Positions 1 through 8,538 of a DNA stretch of 64,000 bases are shown one piece after another (within the stretch, counting starts at the first letter, position 1; each line of letters starts with the position of its first letter). The notes beneath the pieces are model-generated. The model did not search any database. It saw only the letters and a program-made list of their open reading frames with translations, and was not told the origin of the DNA. The position numbers were made by a program, and so were the translations under genes. This stretch comes from Crossiella sp. SN42 (GTDB lineage: Bacteria > Actinomycetota > Actinomycetes > Mycobacteriales > Pseudonocardiaceae): the NCBI RefSeq assembly GCF_023897065.1, contig NZ_JAMHIV010000001.1:1-64000 (forward strand). The letters run 5' to 3'.

Positions 1-71
1 CTAGGGCGTGGTCCTGCCGGCTGGCAGTCGGGTATACCTGAGCATCTCTCGCCTAATATCACAGAACGGCC

Positions 72-100
72 GTGACGGCACTGTGAGCGCTCACTAGACT
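72..100 (+). promoter_or_regulatory. Promoter of the Ser/Thr kinase gene with palindromic operator
   Basis: A -10-like TAGACT (95-100) lies 7 bases before the GTG at 108, so the transcript would be leaderless. A -35-like GTGACG (72-77) sits 17 bases upstream. The spacer holds a perfect 12-base palindrome, GTGAGCGCTCAC (83-94), which could bind a dimeric repressor. Boxes and palindrome are read directly; function is inferred. Confidence 0.5.
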
Positions 101-107
101 ACCGTTC

Positions 108-1859
108 GTGCGCGCGGGGGATGTGGTCGACGGGCGGTACGAACTGCAGGACGCCTGTGGTTCCGGGGCCGGCGGCGTCGTCTGGGCCGCGTTCGACCGG
201 AAGCTGAAACGGCGGGTGGCGCTCAAGCGACCCCACGCGTCGGCGGCCGACACCGATCGGGTGTGGTTCCGCCGCGAGGCCGAGGCCGCCGCACAGGTGC
301 ACCACCCGAACGCGATCTCGATCTTCGACACCATCGACGCCGACGACTGCTGGCTCGTGATGGAGTACCTGCCCGCGGAGAGCCTGGACAAGACGCTGGC
401 GGCGAAGGGGCCGCTGCCACCGGAGCGGGTGGCGAAGATCGGTCTGCAGATCGCGGGCGCGCTGGCCGCGGTGCACGCCCGGAACATCGTGCACCGCGAC
501 GTGAAGCCGGGCAACATCCTGGTCACCGACGACGATCTGGCGAAGCTGACCGATTTCGGCATCTCCATCTGGCGGGAGGTGACCCGGACCGACGGCAGGT
601 TCGGCGGCACGCCCGCCTACATCGCGCCCGAGGTGGCCAGCGGTTATCCGGCCGGCCGCGCCTCGGACATCTTCTCCCTCGGCGCCACGCTGTTCGCCGC
701 AGTGGAGGGCACACCGCCGTTCGGCAAGGGCGAAGAGCACGAGGTACTGGAGCGCGCCCGGCGTGGTGAGCTCCTGCCGATGCGCCAAGCGGGCCCGCTC
801 GTCCCCTTGCTGACTGAGATGCTGCGGCCACATCCCGGCAAGAGACCGACCGCCGATGAGGTCCGCTCACGCCTCAAGGACATCGTCGGCGATTGGGTGC
901 CGCCAGGGTCCTCGGCCGAACCCCGCGCCCCGTACCACTACCGTCGCCTGCTTCTGCCCGCCGCGGCGGTCGCGCTGCTCGCGGCGATCAGCGCCGCGGT
1001 GTACCCCAGGCAGCACGAGGCACCCGCGACCCAACAACCCGTGCCCCTCAGCGGTCTTGTCGGCGACGAGCGCACCGCCGATCCCTGCGCGTTGATCGAC
1101 CAGGAGGACCTGCGCCGGTTCGGCCCGGTACAACTGGTCACCACCTATGGCAACTTCAACCGTTGTGACGCCCTGGTCCACGTCGGCGCGACAAAACCGG
1201 TGGACGTGGAGATCCAGCTGATCACCCGGACGTCCCGTGCCGTGCAGGGACGACCGCTGGAGGTCGTGAAGGAGTCCGCGGACAGCGGTGAGTGTGACTA
1301 CACAGTGGTGGTGGACTACGGGTACGCCGCCCGGGTGACGGCGAAGCTGGGGAATCCGCCACTGAACCTCTGCACCGTGGCCGAGGCCGCGACGGGCAGT
1401 GTGCAGAAGGTGCTCCGCAACGGTCCGATCCCGCGGCGAGCCATCCCGTTCCCCGCCGGCTCGCTCGCCCACGTCGACGCCTGCGCGCTGCTCGATGCCA
1501 AGATGCTCGCCACCCTGACCGCGGTCAACCCCGACTCGGCCGTGGACGTGTTCGGGAAGTGGGGGTGCAAATGGTTCAACACGGTCGGCGGGGCTGCCCT
1601 CAACCTGCGCTACGACCAGCACGCGGCCCAGGAGATACTCAAGGGCGAACTGGTCGAGCTGGACGGTCATGCGGCCTACGTCCAACTGGACTCGGGCACG
1701 GGCTGCACCGTCAGCGTTCCACACCGGCCACCGAACCTGCCGCCGCGGGCGTACATCGACGTACTGGTGCTGACGGTGCAGGGCGATCGACCGGGCATCG
1801 AGTACTGCCCCCAGGCGAAGAGCCTGGCCGCGACGGCCGCCGGGAAGCTGCCCTCCTGA
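108..1859 (+). CDS. Receptor-type serine/threonine protein kinase
   Basis: Transmembrane signalling kinase of the actinobacterial PknB class, 583 aa, GTG start matching a leaderless promoter. Residues about 10-260 form the cytoplasmic kinase domain: ALKR lysine, HRDVKPGN catalytic loop near residue 129, TDFG metal-binding motif near 147 and an APE motif. One hydrophobic helix (about 281-300, LLLPAAAVALLAAISAAVYP) crosses the membrane. The extracellular part of about 280 residues is not PASTA. It holds two similar cysteine-bearing halves starting DPCALIDQEDL (about 326) and DACALLDAKML (about 458), reminiscent of DUF3558-like lipoprotein domains, which suggests a duplicated sensor domain. Ligand unknown. 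A strong hairpin follows the stop. Kinase call certain; sensor assignment tentative. Confidence 0.93.
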   Translation: MRAGDVVDGRYELQDACGSGAGGVVWAAFDRKLKRRVALKRPHASAADTDRVWFRREAEAAAQVHHPNAISIFDTIDADDCWLVMEYLPAESLDKTLAAKGPLPPERVAKIGLQIAGALAAVHARNIVHRDVKPGNILVTDDDLAKLTDFGISIWREVTRTDGRFGGTPAYIAPEVASGYPAGRASDIFSLGATLFAAVEGTPPFGKGEEHEVLERARRGELLPMRQAGPLVPLLTEMLRPHPGKRPTADEVRSRLKDIVGDWVPPGSSAEPRAPYHYRRLLLPAAAVALLAAISAAVYPRQHEAPATQQPVPLSGLVGDERTADPCALIDQEDLRRFGPVQLVTTYGNFNRCDALVHVGATKPVDVEIQLITRTSRAVQGRPLEVVKESADSGECDYTVVVDYGYAARVTAKLGNPPLNLCTVAEAATGSVQKVLRNGPIPRRAIPFPAGSLAHVDACALLDAKMLATLTAVNPDSAVDVFGKWGCKWFNTVGGAALNLRYDQHAAQEILKGELVELDGHAAYVQLDSGTGCTVSVPHRPPNLPPRAYIDVLVLTVQGDRPGIEYCPQAKSLAATAAGKLPS

Positions 1860-1874
1860 CGGCGGCACCGCGAC

Positions 1875-1917
1875 GCTAGTGCTGTGACCAGCAAACCTCC
1901 CCGGTCACAGCACTAGC
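1875..1917. terminator. Perfect 15-bp inverted repeat, likely terminator
   Basis: Arms GCTAGTGCTGTGACC (1875-1889) and its exact complement (1903-1917) flank a 13-base loop, starting 15 bases after the kinase stop. There is no T-tract, as is common in actinomycetes. The next 244 bases (1918-2161) hold no gene I can support. Confidence 0.6.
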
Positions 1918-2161
1918 CAGCCGCCGACCACACCGACTCCCCTGGAAGCACCGCGCAACGGTGCACGGGTGTATGCCAGCTCGCCAACCGCACACCCGGA
2001 ACCGGGTCGGCGCTGTGGAGGTCGTCCACGGCGTAGACGCCGCCCCAGATTGAACGGCGTCCTCGTCAGGAAAACTCGGATGCGATCGGTAATGCTGGTC
2101 CTGAACAGACGTGGAGTGCGTGCGCCACGGAACTGACGGAGCGCGCACGTCGGTCCGGTGA

Positions 2162-3120
2162 TCAGCTGATCACGTCATGAGGACCCCAGCCCCTGCCTAT
2201 CAGTTGCGGGGCACCCCAGGTCGTCGTGCCGCTGATGCCACGGCTGTGTGGGTAGGCGCGCAGTTCGCCCGTGCTCTTGACTTTGCCGACGAGGTCGAGC
2301 CAGCCGTCGAGGTTGACATCGTTGAGGAAGATGACGTCCATCATGTTCCACCCGGCCCCGACCTTCACCGGTCCGGCGGCGCGCCTCCGCTCCAGCGCCT
2401 CGCGGTCGAAACGCGGGCCACCGGCGGCGCGGGTGATCCCGTCGTCGCCCGGGTACGGCGTGAGCGTGCCGTTGTCCACGGCCGGGTCACTGGCGATGAT
2501 GTCGATGATCCCGTCGCCGGTGAGATCGGCCAGGGTCAGCCAACTCACCCCGCCCCAGCCGTGCCCAGCAGTACGCGGGGCTTGAACGTGTTGAAGCCGT
2601 CGAAGCGGCCGGAGTGGTAGTAAACGTACAGGTTCCCGGTGGCAGCCTCGCGGGCGATCTGGTCGTCCCAGCCGTCGTTGTTGAGGTCCTGGAACTGCAG
2701 CATGTTGTGGATGTTGGCGCCGAGGCCGACCGAGATCGGGGCCTGGAAGGTGCGGGTGCCGTCGAACTGCCCGGAGTGCGGGTAGACCTTCAGGTTGCCA
2801 CCGTCGACGGTGTGCCAGCGTCCGATGAGGTCCGGCATGGTCCGGCTGCTGATCCGGGCGAGGCCGAACCAGTTCAAGCCGCTCGCGTTGATGCCGACGA
2901 TCGTGCCGGGACGAAAGGTTTGCTGGCCGTTGAACTTGCCGCTGTGGGTGTAGACCATGGTGACCTGGTCGCTGGTGCGCCGGGTGAAGATGTCGTTGCG
3001 CCCGTCCAGGGTGATGTCCCGGGACACCGCACCGGTGCCCGCGGCTGCCGGTCCCCCGGTGACGAGGACGCCTGCTGCGGCGAGGGCGGCCGTGCACAGC
3101 AATGCGGTGAGTCGGCGCAT
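2162..3120 (-). pseudogene. Secreted FG-GAP/VCBS-repeat protein, frameshifted
   Basis: Starts MRRLTALLCTAALAAAGVLV, a clear signal peptide ending near PAAAG, followed by repeats typed by D-x-N-x-D-G Ca-binding loops (LDGRNDIF, LNNDGWDD, LTGDGIID, VNLDGWLD) and recurrent YPHSG/YYHSG strands. This is the seven-bladed FG-GAP propeller common in secreted actinomycete proteins. The frame breaks at about 2555-2562: one frame ends after PRVLLGTAGAG and the other resumes with GWGGVSWLTLADL. One missing G in the ACGGG-type run would restore a protein of about 320 residues. The stop of the upstream repeat gene overlaps this ATG (TGATG), so the two were translationally coupled. Whether the break is mutation or sequencing error cannot be told here. 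Confidence 0.75.
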
Positions 3121-4023
3121 CACGCACCTCCGATGTAGTAGCCGTGGATGTAGCTGCGCAGGTGCGCGATTCCCTTGCTGTGCGACAGGTTCAGCGTTCC
3201 CGACGGCGGCAGGCCGGTGAGCACGCCGTTGTTGCGGGCGGGGCGGCCGGAAACACTCATCGGCAGGAGCTGTTCGGTGGCCGCGCTCGCCCAGCCGGTG
3301 TTGCCGTGCTCGCGTTGCCACACCTCGACCGTGGTGGCCTCGCTGGCCAGTCGTGCCGACACGGTCAGCATCGCGCCCAGCGCGCCGGCCGGCACCCCGT
3401 CGCGTCCGGTCACGGTGATGTCCACCGCCCGGCCCGCGGGCAGTCCGCTGTCGAAAGCGGTGGCGCCGGTTCCGTTGCCGGAGCTGTAGTTGTGGTTGAT
3501 GTGTCGCAGCGGCACGTAACGGCCACCACCGGAGCGCACGTCGAAGTAGCCGGTGACGTCGACCGCGACGGTTACCTTGCCCCGCGCGTTGTACACCTTC
3601 ATGCCGTTGTCCGGTCCGATCGGCACGATGAGGCTGCTCGTGGTCACGGTGCCGGGGTAGGGCGTGGCGGTCCACGAGGCGGTTCGCCGCTCGCTGAACA
3701 CCTCGACCTCGGTGGCTTCACTCGCCGACAGGGTGGTCACGTTGACGGCCACGGCGGTCGCGGTGGCGGAGATGCCCTGCACCCCGCGCAGGGCAAGGGC
3801 GAACTGGCCACCGGCCTCCAGCGGGAATCCCTGGTGCAGCCGGGTGGTCTTCGGCATCGGGAAGAACGTGGACACGCCGCCGGAGCTGTAGTAGCCGAGC
3901 AGGTCGATGGACAGGTTGACCCGGGCGCTGGAGTTGTGCACGCGGATCACCTTGTCCACCGGGTGCAGCAGGACCGTCACGGTCTCGGATCTGTTCTGTC
4001 CTTTTCGGACGTCCACAGTGGAT
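3120..4023 (-). pseudogene. Secreted beta-rich repeat protein (VTGYF-type repeats), 5' truncated
   Basis: About 300 residues of an extracellular beta-rich protein with repeats that end in IDLLGYY, VDVTGYF and YIHGYYI and carry RGVQGISATATAVAVNVT-type strands. This type is frequent in actinomycete secreted proteins without known function. The reading frame stays open past 4023, but from there it runs antisense to a convincing DUF6973 fragment, so the native signal peptide and start are lost. The junction falls on a GTCCACAGTGGAT motif (4011-4023), which this frame reads as S-T-V-D. A second broken member of the family lies at 22430-22878. Coupled to the downstream FG-GAP gene by a TGATG overlap. 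Function unknown. Confidence 0.6.
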
Positions 4024-4388
4024 ACCGGAGAGACCAGGACAACCACCGCGACGCATACCGGCACGCCCTGTGGAGCGCGCTTCTCACGGAACGCCTGTGC
4101 TTTGCCAAGGCCGCTGAGCTGACCACCCGACATGAGGAGTGGCCCGACGGCACCGACCCGTTGAACCAGGTGCGTGAGGCGATGGACATGCACAACAACA
4201 AGCTCGACCGGGATATCGCCGAGCAAGCCCCACCGGGCACCTCACTCGGTCACTTGATCGAGCAGGCCGCGCGCGACGGCAAGCTCGTGGTGATCGACGA
4301 CAACGGCCGCCTGGTGCCCAGCAACTACGACTTTGCGCTCCCGCCCCAGCGTTCCGACGACACCGGGCGGTATGGAGGAGGGGGGTGA
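4024..4388 (+). pseudogene. DUF6973-like gene fragment, 5' truncated
   Basis: The plus frame encodes NHRDAYRHALWSALLTERL, then TTRHEEWPDG and MDMHNNKLDRDIA, the histidine-rich core of DUF6973-like domains (DAYRHALW ... MDxHNNxxGR) often found at the C-termini of secreted or polymorphic-toxin-like proteins. About 120 residues remain, ending in a glycine-rich tail at 4388. No start codon or ribosome site belongs to it; upstream the frame runs antisense through the repeat gene. I read it as the 3' end of a gene cut by a rearrangement near 4020. Enzymatic activity of the family is not established. Confidence 0.6.
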
Positions 4389-4930
4389 GCCCCAGCGGTC
4401 GGGTGAACCGATGCGGGTGATCATCGCCAGGTTGGGACGGTCGACCTCGGTGGCAGGGCCGCCATGACACAGTCGGCGCACCGGGTCCCGGGCGAGCACA
4501 GCAGCGCGCCCTCGCGGATCTAGGTTGGTAGCGCAGCTGCACGTGAGTGATCAGTACTGGTCAGCGTGATCCGGACGTGCGTCTGCCTCTGCTGGGCGAG
4601 TTGTGCCTGAGCGCGTAGCGCTGCGGCGCGAAGGACTGGGTTGCTGGACGTGGCTTCGGCGGCCACGGCGGGATCGCCACCGCCTACTCCCCCGCGCTCC
4701 AGGTCGGCGCCGCGGTCGGCAATGCGGCAGCCATCTTCGGAAAGGACCGCCTTGCTCCGGACGACCCGGAACTCGGGATGGAACACGCCACCGTCGCAAC
4801 CGAGAACGCCGGGATCCGCGTGCTCTTCCGCGACCATGCCGGAAAAGTTCACCGCCAGGATCGCCGCATGACGATGACGGCGAGCGATCTCCTGTTGCGG
4901 CGGTTCCGGTGGGTCGGTGGTCATGGCGAC
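4389..4930. other. Decayed non-coding stretch
   Basis: No intact gene. Plus-strand frame 2 reads GFGGHGGIATAYSPALQVG followed by VGNAAAIFGKDRLAPDDPEL from about 4650, which looks protein-like and stays open into the subtilase leader. I cannot match it to a family and no start precedes it. Probably the remains of a gene upstream of the subtilase. Confidence 0.35.
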
Positions 4931-7900
4931 ATGTGGCCTGTGTTCCGTGATGGCGTCGCCAGTCGTCGAGTCGGAATACACGGCTCCGCACGTGGCCGCA
5001 CGGTGGTGTCGACGGTCGCGTTGCCGGGCGGTGCCCTGTCACCGCCCGCGGCAGCGGGCCAGACCGCGCAGTCACAGGCGGCGGGTGGTGTCCGCGCGGA
5101 GCAGGCGGACGGTGTCGCGGGCAGGTGACGCTGCTGTCGGGAGACAAGGTCACCGTGGTGGAACAGAAGGCCGGTGTGCCGACCGCGCTCGTGCGGCCCG
5201 CCAAGGGGCGGGAGCGGATGCGGTTCGACATCCGGCGCACGCGCACGCAGCTGCTCGTGGTCCCGCAGGACGCGGTGGCCGACGTCGGTTCCGGCAAGCT
5301 CGATCGTCGCCTGTTCGACGTGCAGCTGTTGCTGGAGCACGGTTATGACGACGCGCGCCGCGGTGACCTGCCGTTGATCGTGCAGGGTGCCGGTGCGCGG
5401 GTGGGGGCGCGCGGGCGGGCATGGGCAAGATCTGGTTGGACGGCCTGCGCAAGCCCACCCTCGACGTGAGCGTGCCGCAGATCGGCGCGCCGGCGGCGTG
5501 GGAGGCCGGGCACACCGGCAAGGGCGTGCAGGTCGCCGTCGTGGACACCGGCGTGGACACCAAGCACCCCGACCTGGCGGGCAAGGTGGTCGACCAGCGG
5601 GACTTCACCGGCGGCGGCGACCCCGGCGACACCATCGGGCACGGCACCCACGTGGCCTCCACCATCGCGGGCACCGGCGCGAAGTCGGGCGGCAAGCACA
5701 AGGGTGTCGCCCCGGACGCCTCGCTGCTCAACGCCAAGGTGTGCATGGACCGCGGGTGCCCGGAATCGGCGATCCTGGCTGGGATGCAGTGGGCCACGGA
5801 GTCCGGCGCGAAGGTCGTCAACATGAGCCTCGGCGGCCCGGACACGGCGGAGATCAGCCGCTGGAGGAGGCGGTCAACAAGCTCAGCGCACAGCACAACG
5901 TGCTGTGCGTGATCTCCGCGGGCAACAGCGGCCCCGGTGACGAGACGGTCGGCTCGCCGGCAAGGGCGGACGCCGCCCTCGCCGTGGGCGCGGTGGACAA
6001 GAAGGACCAGATCGCCCCGTTCTCCAGCCGCGGCCCGCGGGTCGGGGACCGGGCGGTCAAGCCGGAGATCACCGCGCCCGGTGTGGCCATCACGGCGGCC
6101 AAGGCGGGCGGCGGAGGTGACCCCGCCCCGGGCGGGTACGTGGCGTTCTCGGGCACCTCGATGGCCGCGCCGCACGTTGCGGGCGCGGCGGCGATCCTGG
6201 TCGGGCAGCAGCCGGGCCTGTCCGCCGCGCAGTCGAAGGCGGTGTTGATGGGTTCGGCCAAGCCGAACCCGGCGCTGGCCGTGCCGGCCCAGGGCGCGGG
6301 ACGGGTCGACGTCCAGCGCGCCACCGGCCAGTCGGTGCACTCCGACCCGCCCTCACTGTCACTGGGCACCGCGCTGTGGCCACACGAGGACGACCCGAAG
6401 ATCACCAAGAAGCTCACCTACCGCAACCGCGGCTCGCAGCCGATGACCTTCACGCTCGCGGTGACCGCGAGCGGGCCGGACGGCAAGGCGGCCCCGGAGC
6501 GGATGTTCGGCCTGAGCACCGACCGGGTCACCGTGCCGGCGGGCGCGGAAGCCACCGCCGAGCTGACCGCCGACACCACGCTGAACACCCCCGACGGCAA
6601 CTACAGCGGCCTTGTCACCGCGACCGCGGAAGGCCAGGCCGTGGTCACACCGTTCGCGGTGCACAAGGAGGTGGAGAGCTACGACCTGTCGTTCACGGCC
6701 GTCGGCCGTGACGGCGCACCCTCGCAGTTCCAGGCACTGCTGATCGACGCGGCGACCGGTGAGCCCGTCAACGTCTGGAGCCCCGACGGCAAGGGCACCC
6801 GGCGGTTGCCCAAGGGCGACTACCACCTGACGGCTGCCACCTCGAGCGGCTGGCAGGCGGGCGATCCGCTGAGCGTGCACTTCCGGCCCTCGGCGCTGTC
6901 GCTGACGAAGAACGAGTCGGTGACGTTGGACGCCCGGCAGGCCAAGCCGATCTCGGTGAAGATCGACAAACCGGGGCTGGTTCAAACCACGGCCCAGGTC
7001 ACCGGCATGTGGACCACCGACGGCCGAACTGTCGGCGCTCTCCTGGTGGCCCCGGCCTTCGACAACGTGTTCACCGCGCAGTTGGGGCCGGACGTGCCCG
7101 TCACCGCGTTCACCGCCGGCATCGCCGCCCAGTACGATGCCGGGGCCGAACCGCACAACGTGGCCTGGGGCCAGTCTGGCCGCATGTTCGACGGCCTGGA
7201 AAAGGTGATCTCCGATCGTGGGTTCGCCTCGGTGCGCAACGACTACCACCTCACCAGGGCGGGCAGCACGGGCCTGAAGGTGACGATGCCGTTGCTGCGG
7301 CAGGTACCGGTGGCGTCCGGGATGATCAGCGTGATCGACCAGCCGGGCGCGCGCACCGAGCACTACCACAGCGGCGGCGACCTGACATGGTCGAGCGGAT
7401 ACCAGCACACAACGGAGCCGGGAAGTTTCCCGAGTTTCCTTCTGCAGAACGCGGGGGTCCGGTACGAACCGGGCAGGAACTACCACGAGAACTGGAACGC
7501 CGCGGTGTTCGGCCCGTCCCTGCCGGGCCCCTGTCGTCGCTGGTTCGCGACCAGGACCGGATCACCAGCACCCTGTCCCTGCTCAGCGACGCACCGGACC
7601 GCACGAACTGGGTGGACCACGATTCCGGGCGGACCACGCTGTTCCGCGACGGCGTCAAGGTCGGCGACGGCAACTGGCCGGGCTGGGGCAGCTGGGAGGT
7701 GCCCGCGGGTGAGGCGACCTACCGGCTGGAGTCGGAGGTCAAGCAGAGCGTCTCCGACTTCTCCACCCACCTCCAGTTGGCGCAGACCTTCCGCTCCCGG
7801 CGCACCGGCACCGCGACCGACCTGCCGGTCTCGGTGATCCGCTTCACCCCGCCCGTGGACGTGGACAACCGCGTCAAGGCGGGGCAACAGATCCGGTTGC

Positions 7901-8141
7901 CGATCCAGGTGCAGACCCAAGGTGCTTCCCCGGCCTGGACGCTCCGCCTGGAGTTGTCGGTCTCCTACGACGACGGCAAGACCTGGCAGAAGGCCACCGC
8001 CGTCCCCGCCGGGCCTCGAAGTGGAGCGCCTACCTACGGCACCCCGCCGGTTCGGGCTTCGTGTCCCTCAAGGCCAAGGCGACCGACCACCGCGGCGGCA
8101 CCACCGAACAAACCATCATCAGGGCCTACGGCCTGAAGTAG
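4931..8141 (+). pseudogene. Secreted subtilisin-like (S8) serine protease, multiply frameshifted
   Basis: Reassembled over frames this is a subtilase of about 1,060 residues. It has a leader (RTVVSTVALPGGALSPPAAAG), a propeptide (VTLLSGDKVTVVEQKAG ... LDRRLFDVQLLLEHGYDDARR) and a catalytic domain with Asp (VAVVDTGVD, near 5541), His (GHGTHVAS, near 5640) and Ser (SGTSMAAPHVAG, near 6151). A long beta-rich C-terminal region ends TIIRAYGLK. Breaks lie near 5118, 5400, 5870, 7525 and 8018, and at each one a single missing base restores the family sequence (for example GTCGCGGGCAGGTGACG lacks one C before AGG). All triad residues survive. Either a recent pseudogene or a patch of homopolymer-type sequencing deletions. 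Confidence 0.85.
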
Positions 8142-8156
8142 TCCTCGACCCAATCA

Positions 8157-8196
8157 GACACGGTGGCCACCGTCGCACGGCGGAGGCCACCGTGTC
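8157..8196. terminator. Terminator hairpin after the subtilase
   Basis: Perfect 12-bp stem GACACGGTGGCC (8157-8168) with its complement at 8185-8196 and a 16-base loop, beginning 15 bases after the subtilase stop. Separates it from the following two-gene unit. Confidence 0.65.
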
Positions 8197-8253
8197 GCTG
8201 CGTGGCGGGCGGGGTTCCGTGACCTGGTCGGGCGCAACGGGCGCGAAAGTGCC

Positions 8254-8538
8254 ATGCTTGCTGTCATGCCACGACGTACCGGATGGATCTGGGCCGGTCG
8301 GGCAGTCTCGGCCGTGATCATCGTCAGCCTGGCGGTCTATCTCGGCCTGGCCGGGCTGGAGCGGGCGGACAAGCTCGCCAGTGTGATCGGCGCGCTGGCC
8401 GCGCTGACCGCGTTGGTAGCGCCTTACCTCCTCCGCGCCCGGCCGCCCGCGCAGGCGGACTCGGCTGCGGCGCAAGGGGTGCAGATCAACCACGGCGGCG
8501 CCAACAGCCAGGTCAACCACTTCCGCGAGAAGCCATGA
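8254..8538 (+). CDS. Small two-helix membrane protein with C-terminal amyloid-like motif
   Basis: 94 residues. A short basic N-terminus (MPRRTGW) precedes two hydrophobic segments, about 16-38 (VSAVIIVSLAVYLGLAGL) and 45-66 (LASVIGALAALTALVAPYLL). A flexible Ala/Gln-rich linker leads to the C-terminal motif GVQINHGGANSQVNHF. The N-terminus of the next protein carries GVQVNQGGENTQVNHY, identical or conservatively changed at nearly every position. The stop overlaps the next ATG (ATGA, 8535-8538), so the pair is co-translated. Such matched motifs between a small membrane or death-fold effector and an adjacent NLR-like protein are the signature of bacterial amyloid signalling sequences (BASS). 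Inferred role: membrane-acting effector triggered by motif co-assembly. A second ATG at 8266 is also possible. Confidence 0.75.
   Translation: MLAVMPRRTGWIWAGRAVSAVIIVSLAVYLGLAGLERADKLASVIGALAALTALVAPYLLRARPPAQADSAAAQGVQINHGGANSQVNHFREKP

Noticed and set aside
1875-1917. Inverted repeat as transposon end
   Set aside because: No transposase, no target duplication and a position right after a stop codon; a terminator explains it better.
4520-4981. Minus-strand 153-codon frame
   Set aside because: No recognisable motif, no ribosome site, and it overlaps the likely subtilase leader on the other strand.
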